This document shows, in pieces, positions 8,374 to 15,380 of a stretch of DNA of 64,000 bases (position 1 is the stretch's first letter; every line of letters begins with the position of its first letter). Source of the DNA: Nonomuraea basaltis (GTDB taxonomy: Bacteria; Actinomycetota; Actinomycetes; Streptosporangiales; Streptosporangiaceae); contig NZ_VCJS01000017.1 in assembly GCF_005893125.1 (NCBI RefSeq), positions 43,591 to 107,590 of the forward strand, given 5' to 3'. The notes beneath the pieces were generated by a model. The model did not search any database and was not told where the DNA came from. It saw nothing but the letters and a program-made list of their open reading frames with translations. The position numbers and the translations under genes are program-made.

Positions 8374-9396
8374 TCAGACGGTCAGCAAGACCTTGACAGC
8401 GCGACGCTCGTCCATCGCCTTGTAGCCCTCCGCGGCGTCCTCCAGCGGGAGGGTGAGGTCGAAGACCTTGCCGGGATCGATCTTGCGGTCCCAGATGAGC
8501 TGGATCAGCTCAGGCAGGAACCGGCGAACCGGGGCAGGGCCGCCGTGGACGTGGATGCCGGCGAAGAACAAGTCGATGCCAGGGATCGCGACGTCGTAGT
8601 TCACGCCGACGAAGCCCATGTGCCCGCCGGGCCGAGTCGCACCGATCGCCTGCATGGTGGACTCCTGAGTGCCGACCGCCTCGATCACACTGTGGGCGCC
8701 GAGCCCGTTCGTCAACTCCTTGATCTTCGCTACGCCTTCGTCGCCCCGCTCGGTGACGATGTCGGTCGCGCCGTAGAAGCGGGCCAGCTCCTGCCGTTCG
8801 GGGTGGCGCGACATCGCGATGATCCGCTCCGCGCCGAGCTGCTTAGCGGCCAGGACACCCATCAGGCCGACCGCCCCGTCACCCACGACCGCAACAGTCT
8901 TGCCGGGGCCGGCCTCGGCGGCGACGGCACCGAACCAGCCGGTGCCTAGCACGTCGGACGCGGCCAGCAGCGACGGGATCAGCTCCGGGTCTGGCTGCCC
9001 CGGTGTGGGAACCAGCGTGCCGTCCGCGTAGGGGATGCGGGCCCTCTCGGACTGGGTACCGATCGTCTGCGCCACGAAGGAGGCGTGCACGCACTTGGAC
9101 TGGTAGCCGGACCGGCAGATCTCGCACGTGTCGTCGGAGATGACGAACGACCCGACCACGAAATCGCCGACCTTGACGTTCTTCACGTCCGCGCCGATCT
9201 CCTCAACGACGCCGACGTACTCGTGCCCCATCACCTGGTGGTCGGCCGGTTCGACACCACGGTAAGGCCACAGGTCCGACCCGCAGATACACGTCGCCGT
9301 CAACCGGATGATCGCGTCCGTCGGCTCGATGATCCTCGGATCCTCGCGCTCCTCCACGCGCACGTCGCCGGCGGTGTGCATCACCACTCCCCGCAT
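8374..9396 (-). CDS. Zinc-dependent alcohol dehydrogenase (MDR family)
   Basis: 340 aa. Catalytic zinc ligands are in CICGSD and GHEYVG; a second cysteine cluster (DTCEICRSGYQSKC) resembles a structural zinc lobe with fewer cysteines than usual. The Rossmann segment VAVVGDGAVGLMGVLAAKQL binds NAD(P). ATG 9396 has AGGAG 8 nt upstream. The substrate cannot be told; S-(hydroxymethyl)- or sugar-alcohol-type MDR enzymes share this architecture. It probably shares a transcript with, or is regulated by, the MmyB-like protein just downstream. Confidence 0.9.
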   Translation of the reverse strand: MRGVVMHTAGDVRVEEREDPRIIEPTDAIIRLTATCICGSDLWPYRGVEPADHQVMGHEYVGVVEEIGADVKNVKVGDFVVGSFVISDDTCEICRSGYQSKCVHASFVAQTIGTQSERARIPYADGTLVPTPGQPDPELIPSLLAASDVLGTGWFGAVAAEAGPGKTVAVVGDGAVGLMGVLAAKQLGAERIIAMSRHPERQELARFYGATDIVTERGDEGVAKIKELTNGLGAHSVIEAVGTQESTMQAIGATRPGGHMGFVGVNYDVAIPGIDLFFAGIHVHGGPAPVRRFLPELIQLIWDRKIDPGKVFDLTLPLEDAAEGYKAMDERRAVKVLLTV

Positions 9397-9661
9397 GAAT
9401 GTTCTCCTTGCTGCTCTTGCATCGGCACTCGCGCAGGCCGACAACGACTTCGTCCAATGGCGCGTCATTCGCGCCTTTCGCGATTCATCGAACCCGGTGA
9501 ACGCGCTCACTGGGAGGGTCTGACAGCACCCCCCAGCTGGGACCAACTACCCAGGTCGGCTACGTCACTCCTGCCCCCGCCACGGACCGTCACAGGCAGC
9601 TTGAGGACAGGAGAAAGCTTTTCTGTGGCCCGATCCCACCTGTTCCGGCCGCTGCACACGA

Positions 9662-10009
9662 TCAATCGACAGGCGGGCGTCCTGGCTGGCCAGCCCTGTC
9701 ATCCGGCAGGCCTCTCGCAGGGTTGCGAGCAATCAGATGTGCGGCTGCCAGGATGAGGAATGCCTGGCGGACGGTTCCCTTCGACACGCCGAACTCGTCC
9801 GCTGTGGCGATTGCCTGACGGACCGTGCCTCTCGCCACGCCGCACGTTCGGGCAAGAGCGGCACAGTGTCTCCAGAGTAGGGCGGAGACGAGCGGGCCTG
9901 CGGAACATCGCAGCCCAACGTCTCTTTCTAAGCTTTCCTCAATGGACCGGCGGGACGCACGGAGTGACTCCCGTTGAGCTGACCAAGCGCCCATTGAGAC
10001 GACATCCAA
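9662..10009 (-). pseudogene. Degenerate GntR-type winged-helix remnant with an internal duplication
   Basis: The 115-codon reading contains the GntR recognition-helix signature twice, first GVARGTVRQA and then EFGVSKGTVRQAF followed by LILAAAHLIARNPARG, the usual end of the wHTH. The rest does not resemble a regulator. The repetition is visible in the DNA as two imperfect ~31-nt direct copies starting at about 9760 and 9808. It looks like a broken and locally duplicated GntR gene; a short functional DNA-binding peptide is less likely. Confidence 0.6.
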
Positions 10010-10128
10010 TGAACCCTACGGCCCTATTCACGTTACGGCCCGACGCCTCGCTGATCGCACGCAACCGACGACGAGCTGGACATCGCCACTGTGATAGTCC
10101 TGGGGATCAGGTCCAGTCGGGTAGCCCC

Positions 10129-10728
10129 TCAGTCCTCGGGGTCGCGCAGGCCGACGCAGTCAAAGGCCCAAAAGGCCTCTGAGTAGACGAAGGTGCCCGT
10201 CATCCACGGCTCGTGAGCGGACAACCGGGCGACCTGGAACGCGGCTTCAGGGATACGCAGCGACGGCGAACGGAAGCCCACCGCGCTGGCACCCTCGAAG
10301 CCGCGCGTGCCGTAGTAACGTGGCGAACCCTCCAGGAATACCAACGGCACACCCTGGCTGTCGGCCGCCTCGAGGGCGTACGCGATGAGCTGAGTACCGA
10401 TCCCCTGACGCTGGAACTCCGGCACCACGCCCAGCGGTGACAGGGACAGGACGTCCACGATCCGGCGCGGAGCGTCCACCCGCGTCGCGCTCAGCAGGAC
10501 ATGCCCCACAACCCGGTCATCAACGGTAGCGACGAAGGACATCGGCGCCAACGCAGCCTCCGCAACGCGAAGTGCCTCCACGAGCCCGGGAACCCGCTCG
10601 CTGTCACCGAAGGCGCGCGTATGAACCTCGCGCACATCTCGGTGATCGTCAGCGGTCTCTTGCCGGATCACCAGCCCGGCACCATCGGGAGCGATCCGGG
10701 AGCCTTCAGGCGCATCGTGTGACGTCAT
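10129..10728 (-). CDS. GNAT N-acetyltransferase (YhbS-like)
   Basis: 199 aa with the acetyl-CoA-binding motif A VVPEFQRQGIGTQLIAYAL and a YYGTRGF segment typical of YhbS-like acetyltransferases. The substrate is unknown. ATG 10728 is selected because the protein then starts a short distance before the first strand (LVIRQETADDHRDVREVHTRAF); no strong ribosome-binding site is seen and the mRNA may be leaderless. It is a single gene. Confidence 0.87.
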   Translation of the reverse strand: MTSHDAPEGSRIAPDGAGLVIRQETADDHRDVREVHTRAFGDSERVPGLVEALRVAEAALAPMSFVATVDDRVVGHVLLSATRVDAPRRIVDVLSLSPLGVVPEFQRQGIGTQLIAYALEAADSQGVPLVFLEGSPRYYGTRGFEGASAVGFRSPSLRIPEAAFQVARLSAHEPWMTGTFVYSEAFWAFDCVGLRDPED

Positions 10729-10872
10729 GCCGCGAGGGTAGATCGCGGGGCGGCTCGTGCGCGAGGCAATTACGCACCAGGTCGTTAGGTCCGCAGGGTC
10801 GGGGACACGCCGTACGGTGTCACCAGACCCGGCGAACGTTCGTGGTCGGCGCACGATCGCACCCGGAACGTT

Positions 10873-10913
10873 CGTGGCCCTTCACGAGACGACTCCTCTC
10901 GTGAAGGGCCACG
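10873..10913 (-). terminator. 16-bp perfect hairpin, terminator of the PPOX gene
   Basis: The arms cgtggcccttcacgag and ctcgtgaagggccacg are exact inverted repeats separated by 9 nt. It starts 5 bases past the stop codon of the minus-strand PPOX gene and lies before the promoter region of the GNAT gene, so it should separate the two. Confidence 0.85.
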
Positions 10914-10918
10914 CGCTT

Positions 10919-11308
10919 TCACACCTTGCGGCTCGCCCTGGGCCCGCCCAGCCCCCAAGAAATGATCTGGCTGGGTGTGATCGTGATGATCTGCCGAGAC
11001 AAGCCCGGCAGCGGCGGCTCGTGATCCGTCAGAGCCACAGCCGAACCCCGGATCTCGATGCCGCGCGGCACCCACGGGTCCACCGAGGCAAGGTCGTCCA
11101 CGACGAGCGACACGGTGCTGCCCTCCTGGACGTTCCTGAACTTCTTGGAGGCTCCCAGCGCGCCCCCACCGATCGTGATCGTGCCGGCGGCGGCGTCCAC
11201 AAAGAAATTCACGGGGTTGTTCTGCACCTGGCCAGCCGGAGAGATGGTGGCCAGGCGACCGAGGTGCTGGCTGGTCAGATAGTCAAGTTCGGCCTGGGTG
11301 AAGATCAT
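10919..11308 (-). CDS. PPOX-class F420/FMN-dependent oxidoreductase
   Basis: About 129 aa, a split-barrel fold protein. The N-terminus (FTQAELDYLTSQHLGRLATI) and the QNNPVNFFVD strand are typical of actinobacterial PPOX-class F420-dependent enzymes, which reduce small unsaturated substrates or bind cofactor only. ATG 11308 fits the family start; ATG 11320 would add four residues. No partner gene is adjacent. Confidence 0.85.
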   Translation of the reverse strand: MIFTQAELDYLTSQHLGRLATISPAGQVQNNPVNFFVDAAAGTITIGGGALGASKKFRNVQEGSTVSLVVDDLASVDPWVPRGIEIRGSAVALTDHEPPLPGLSRQIITITPSQIISWGLGGPRASRKV

Positions 11309-11580
11309 GCGAGCCAGCATGGAACCTTGACACCTGCGCGGTCAAACGCACGGGTGCAGCTCACCAACCCGGTGCGGCGCGCCGCACCGCCGTACGCCCC
11401 GCGCCAGCGCCGCCGCGCTGCGTGTGCGGCCTGGAGGCCGTTCTCGCGCGGGGCGTCGCCGTTGCACCACCGCGCCATACCTACCGAGCTCGCCGACCGA
11501 GCGCCGCAAAGGTCGCTCCGCCAACGGGCCGCGCAAGGGACTCACCAGGACTCCGGACACCGTCCTCTCGGAGGAACTCA

Positions 11581-12312
11581 ATGGCGACGGACTTGCGGCC
11601 ACGCCATGATGTCCCGATGCACAAGGCGACCGCTTACCATGACGCACTCGGCGATCACTTCGCCGAACATGCAGAGACGAGCCCCTACAACGCCTACACC
11701 GACAGACCCGCAATGCTTCAACTCGCGGGCGATGTCTCCGGGGCCAGAATCCTGGATGTCGGCTGTGGAGCAGGCCATTACGCGGCCGAGCTTTCGGCCC
11801 GCGGTGCCCAGGTGGTCGGAATCGAAGGCAGCGTCACACTACTTCGCCACGCGCGAGCACGCGTGAACGGCCATGCAGAACTACTTCTCCATGATCTGGA
11901 AGAGCCACTCGGTTTCGCCGCTGACGCATCCTTCGACGGGGTGGTCTGCGCCCTCGTATACGAGCACGTCAGGAACCGTGTGCAACTGCTGGGTGAACTA
12001 CGCCGCGTCCTGCGACCAGGTGGATGGCTCCTTGTCTCGACCACCCATCCCACAGCCGATTGGCGCCACTTCGGAGGCTCGTACTTCAGCCACGACTGGA
12101 GAGACCTGCCCCTCGGAGACAGCAAGCTCTCGATCCACTACCAGCGCATGCCCTTGGAGACCTTCCTGCGCGAGCTATTGGCCGCAGGGTTCGTGCTGGA
12201 GCAGCTGATCGAACCGCGCCCCACGGCCGGCCTCCGGGAGATCGACGAAGCCGCCTACAACAAGCTTCACCAAGCGCCGTCCTTCCTCGCGGTAAAGCTG
12301 AAACGTCCTTGA
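11581..12312 (+). CDS. Class I SAM-dependent methyltransferase
   Basis: 243 aa. Motif I is ILDVGCGAGHYAAEL, followed by an acidic strand end (VVGIEGS) and a VVCALVYEHV motif of the Methyltransf_11/UbiE type. ATG 11581 has GGAGG 8 nt upstream, which settles the start. The acceptor is unknown; similar proteins are often annotated as generic small-molecule methyltransferases. Confidence 0.9.
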   Translation: MATDLRPRHDVPMHKATAYHDALGDHFAEHAETSPYNAYTDRPAMLQLAGDVSGARILDVGCGAGHYAAELSARGAQVVGIEGSVTLLRHARARVNGHAELLLHDLEEPLGFAADASFDGVVCALVYEHVRNRVQLLGELRRVLRPGGWLLVSTTHPTADWRHFGGSYFSHDWRDLPLGDSKLSIHYQRMPLETFLRELLAAGFVLEQLIEPRPTAGLREIDEAAYNKLHQAPSFLAVKLKRP

Positions 12313-12448
12313 TCGCAATGTACGAACTCCATCTCACCTCATAGAAACAATCGCCGCCGGCGGGACTCCGGCTCCGGAACACCACACTGACCGAAAGCTC
12401 CGGCCGGGTTGCTGTAGCAGTCGGGTTCGCGCTCTACTACGGCACCTA

Positions 12449-12703
12449 ATGAGAGGCGTGGACGAGGCCATGGCGAGCGCGGAAAGGTGGCGCGAACAGA
12501 TTCGGAGTCGAGGTTCTGTTGAACAGGACCGCAAGGCTCTGGCCCGACTGATCGAGTACGACAGTGATCCGTTCGAGGCTGAACTCTACGAGCACTTCTC
12601 AGACCCGCGGGTCCGGTTGGTCGACAAGGCCGAGGGGTCATACGCAGGGCAGTACGATCGCCGTCTACGCCGACTGCGAGAACGCGTAAGGACGCCGGAG
12701 TAG
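12449..12703 (+). CDS. Hypothetical charged protein, 84 aa
   Basis: The reading frame gives a mostly helical, charged protein with a plausible composition (ALARLIEYDSDPFEAELYEH, ending in repeated Arg-Leu-Arg). It resembles no family that can be named here. No clear ribosome-binding site precedes ATG 12449; ATG 12470 is an alternative. A strong hairpin terminator 46 nt downstream supports transcription of something on this strand. Confidence 0.5.
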   Translation: MRGVDEAMASAERWREQIRSRGSVEQDRKALARLIEYDSDPFEAELYEHFSDPRVRLVDKAEGSYAGQYDRRLRRLRERVRTPE

Positions 12704-12749
12704 ATCAACAATCCTTACGGGATATGCACGGATGATCTTCCTTGGCGGG

Positions 12750-12790
12750 GAGAGGCCCGTCACCAGCGGAAACGCGGTGACGGGCCTCTC
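12750..12790. terminator. Bidirectional 15-bp hairpin terminator
   Basis: The arms gagaggcccgtcacc and ggtgacgggcctctc are perfect inverted repeats with an 11-nt loop, followed by a short T-rich run on the plus strand. It sits between the plus-strand gene ending at 12703 and the minus-strand gene ending near 12906-12940, so it can serve both. Confidence 0.85.
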
Positions 12791-12905
12791 GCTTTGTGTC
12801 CGGCCGTCTACGGCGGACACCAGCCGTCTATGGTTGATCGTTTCCCCATGCGTTCGTTCCCAATGGATCAAGGGGCCATCTGGGAGCAGAGGGTACGATC
12901 GTCCA

Positions 12906-13610
12906 TCATCTGGTCCACGGACTCGCCCCTCGCTGAGATCTAGGCACGAGGGCCGGTGTGCAAGACAACGAACAACCCCCGCGCGCGCGAGTGCCATCCG
13001 GCATGTGCCAGGAGCCGGCGACGTGGCCAATCGCTTCCGGTGGAAGGAGAGGCGCGTTGTCCGGGGCGGGACGCAGGACCCGGTGCAAGCGGAGGGTCGT
13101 ACCATGCGGTGCAGGCAGCTCAGTGCCCTCTTGGTCGTCGGTGGCGGTGGCGGTGGTGAAGTCCATGGGGGCGAGGCCGTCACCGATGTAGGAGCGGGTG
13201 ACCTCCCGGTCGGGGGTGTCGCTGGTGTTTTGGTCCTGGGCCTGGACCCGGCCCTCGATCAGGGCCGGCAACTGGGCGACCAGCACCGGGTCGTGGCAGC
13301 CGTCGTAGGCCCAGCGCCGCCCCAGCACCCCGTGCTCCATGGTGCCGACGAGGGCGTGCTCCGCCCTGTCGAGCGGGGCACCGCGATAGGTGAGCGGCAC
13401 CAGGTAGGTGGTCGGGTGAGTGCCGGAGGTGTCGGTGACCACCATGAACTCGATCCCGACCTCACCCTGCGGGTCGTCCAGCCGGAAGCCGCCGGCCTTG
13501 GCCAATTCCGGTTCGCCCGCGCCGCCGGAGTACCACGGCCGGGAGGGTAGCCAGGAGGTGAGCAGTTCCAGCTTGGTCGGCTTGAGGGCGGTGTGGTGGA
13601 TGACGGCCAT
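12906..13610 (-). CDS. Maltokinase N-terminal cap-like domain protein, likely 3' frameshift
   Basis: 234 codons as read. The sequence closely follows the actinobacterial 'maltokinase N-cap' single-domain proteins: ALKPTKLELLTSWLPSRPWY, EVGIEFMVVTDTSG, YDGCHDPVLVAQLPALIEG, SDTPDREVTRSY. Such proteins are about 200 aa and of unclear role, sometimes mislabelled alpha-glucan branching protein. The final ~26 residues are aberrant: after GTRARG the frame gives Cys/Ser-rich sequence, whereas one extra base in the G run near 12981-12985 would give LFVVLHTGPRA and a stop at 12940-12942. A homopolymer indel, real or a sequencing error, is likely. Confidence 0.8.
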   Translation of the reverse strand: MAVIHHTALKPTKLELLTSWLPSRPWYSGGAGEPELAKAGGFRLDDPQGEVGIEFMVVTDTSGTHPTTYLVPLTYRGAPLDRAEHALVGTMEHGVLGRRWAYDGCHDPVLVAQLPALIEGRVQAQDQNTSDTPDREVTRSYIGDGLAPMDFTTATATDDQEGTELPAPHGTTLRLHRVLRPAPDNAPLLPPEAIGHVAGSWHMPDGTRARGGCSLSCTPALVPRSQRGASPWTR

Positions 13611-13872
13611 GCCGAGGATTCTCTTCCGTTGAGCGGGTACGACCTTCAGATCTTCCCATCCGCTGGCAGCGGTTCTTCAGCCGACAAGACCCGACGTTCG
13701 GGCGAGAAAGCTTCTGTCGATGGGAAGCACCTGACTGTAGAGATATGGTCGTGCCCAGCGAGGGAACGCGATGAGTACCTGTTCCAGTTCCCCGCGCGGA
13801 TCGTCTTCCCAACAGGCGGGGCATGTACACGTGGGCTGGAGCCGGGTGGAGGTGCCGGAGAGGAGGTTCACA

Positions 13873-13995
13873 GAAGCGCGCGGGTCGGCGTGGCCAAGCC
13901 GGACCGGCGCATTTACGAGATCGCCGCAGAGGTCGCCGGAGTCGCGCCCGAGCGCTGCCTGTTCGTCGACGATCGGCTGGAGAACATGGAGGCTC
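13873..13995 (+). pseudogene. HAD-superfamily phosphatase fragment
   Basis: An isolated ~40-codon stretch reads GVAKPDRRIYEIAAEVAGV then ERCLFVDDRLENMEA, which are motifs III and IV of HAD phosphatases (Lys-Pro-Asp and the paired Asp). The motif I DxDxT part is missing on the upstream side, and the sequence ends at the convergent GIY-YIG gene. It is a gene remnant, not an expressed enzyme. Confidence 0.65.
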
Positions 13996-13997
13996 AG

Positions 13998-14912
13998 TCA
14001 GATGCGGCTGAGCGCTGCAGCCAGCTCGGCATTGCGCCGGGCGAACTCGGCCCATTCAGGCGGCGTGACTGCTCTCGCCCGGGCGACGGCCGAGCGACTG
14101 CACTCGCGCTGGTCCCATCCATTGAGGCGCCCGCCGCGGATGGTGAACGTGACGCCGAGGCCGTCTGCCCACCCGCATACGTCTTGGTCGCCGCCGCCTT
14201 CGACGGTGACGCGCTGCACGCTCGTCACCCATTCGAGCGCAGCGAGCTCTCCATGGATCCGAGCGGCCAGTTCGAAGTTGAGCGCCGCCGCCGCACGATC
14301 GCGCGCCGCTGTCAGCACTTCACGCGCGGCCTCGGCGTTCGTCCCATCGAGCGCGGAGATGACGGCCGCGGCCAGCCGTTTTCTGGACTGCGGGCCGATG
14401 CCGCGCCTTGTCGCGATGTCGCGTTCGGCGGCGGTAAGCCGGTCACGCGTGTATGACAGCGGGAACGCTCGGTGCAGCCCCGAGATCGCCTGCCGTGCTC
14501 TCGTTCCGCCGAGGTAGGGACCGAAGCCGACGACCCCATCGAAGCGTGCAACGTGGCTCGTTCGCACCCCGGCGGTGTGCGGCCGCATGTCGACCACGAT
14601 GTAGATCGACGTCTCCTCACCGCCCGGCCTGCGATTCCAGGGGGGCATGTCGGCTTCCAGTAAGTTGCGCTCGAGCCATGCGGCCTCGTGGACCGAGTGG
14701 CACGCTACCGCCTCGACTCGAGCGACTCGGGCGACGATCTCCGCCAGGTGCGGGCGATCGCGCAGGTCACCCCAGTAAGACCGCACCCGGCTCCGAAGGT
14801 CGGTGGCGCGCCCCAGGTAAAGGATCTGGCCGCGCCGGTCGCGGAACCGATAGACGCCGGGCTCATGAGGCAGCCGTGCTGCCGCGCGAGCAGCCGAGGA
14901 TCTCGCTGACAC
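13998..14912 (-). CDS. GIY-YIG nuclease domain protein, UvrC/Cho-like
   Basis: 304 aa. The N-terminal GIY-YIG domain is clear (PGVYRFRDRRGQILYLGRAT, with Arg and a downstream EAAWLERNLL containing the metal-binding Glu). A UVR-like motif (ALNFELAARIHGELAALEWV) lies at about residues 210-230. It lacks the C-terminal RNaseH and HhH domains of full UvrC, so it is closer to Cho or other single-incision UvrC relatives that cut 3' of DNA lesions. Confidence 0.88.
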   Translation of the reverse strand: MSARSSAARAAARLPHEPGVYRFRDRRGQILYLGRATDLRSRVRSYWGDLRDRPHLAEIVARVARVEAVACHSVHEAAWLERNLLEADMPPWNRRPGGEETSIYIVVDMRPHTAGVRTSHVARFDGVVGFGPYLGGTRARQAISGLHRAFPLSYTRDRLTAAERDIATRRGIGPQSRKRLAAAVISALDGTNAEAAREVLTAARDRAAAALNFELAARIHGELAALEWVTSVQRVTVEGGGDQDVCGWADGLGVTFTIRGGRLNGWDQRECSRSAVARARAVTPPEWAEFARRNAELAAALSRI

Positions 14913-15380
14913 CGGGCCGAGTCAAACAGCGGCCGCCAAGGGTGTCAACGATCGTAACGCTGTATCGCTTGCCGGCGGCCATGCGATCGAGTGGATCTGT
15001 GGCATCCCAGTGGGAAGCATCGCGCTCGGTCTGCCCGGTTGCGCTCTCGGCTGTCAACGACGGCCCAATCACGCGTCGTCGACAGGGCGCCGTCCTTCGA
15101 GGTGACGGCGCCTGCTGTATCCGAGGACCGGCCACGAGCACTCCAGGTGCGCGCCGGAATTGTGCGAGTTGCCCGCAGGTGCGGTGTGGTGGAGGCCGGC
15201 TGAATGGCCACGACCTGGACCATAACGTTCGACAGCGCTAACCCGCCGGTGCTAGCTCGCGGCGACCACCTTGGGCCCGCGCCTTGAGCGCGCCGTGTAA
15301 CGGCCGCACTCGTGACTGTCCGGCAAGATCGTGGCAGAGACCTGCAGAGCCGAGGCGTCACCGACCAGATCGAAAAGGCG
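14913..15380. other. Intergenic stretch without a recognised gene
   Basis: No frame in these 468 bases gives a convincing protein. A hairpin with 9-bp arms (ggcgccgtc / gacggcgcc, 15086-15112) and a nearby imperfect one (about 15051-15085) are the only structure seen. They could terminate the minus-strand NACHT operon late or belong to a degraded gene. Confidence 0.5.

Noticed and set aside
14945..15361. A 138-codon minus-strand frame in the gap after the GIY-YIG gene
   Set aside because: Arg/Ser/Thr-rich composition, no ribosome-binding site, no motif; treated as non-coding.
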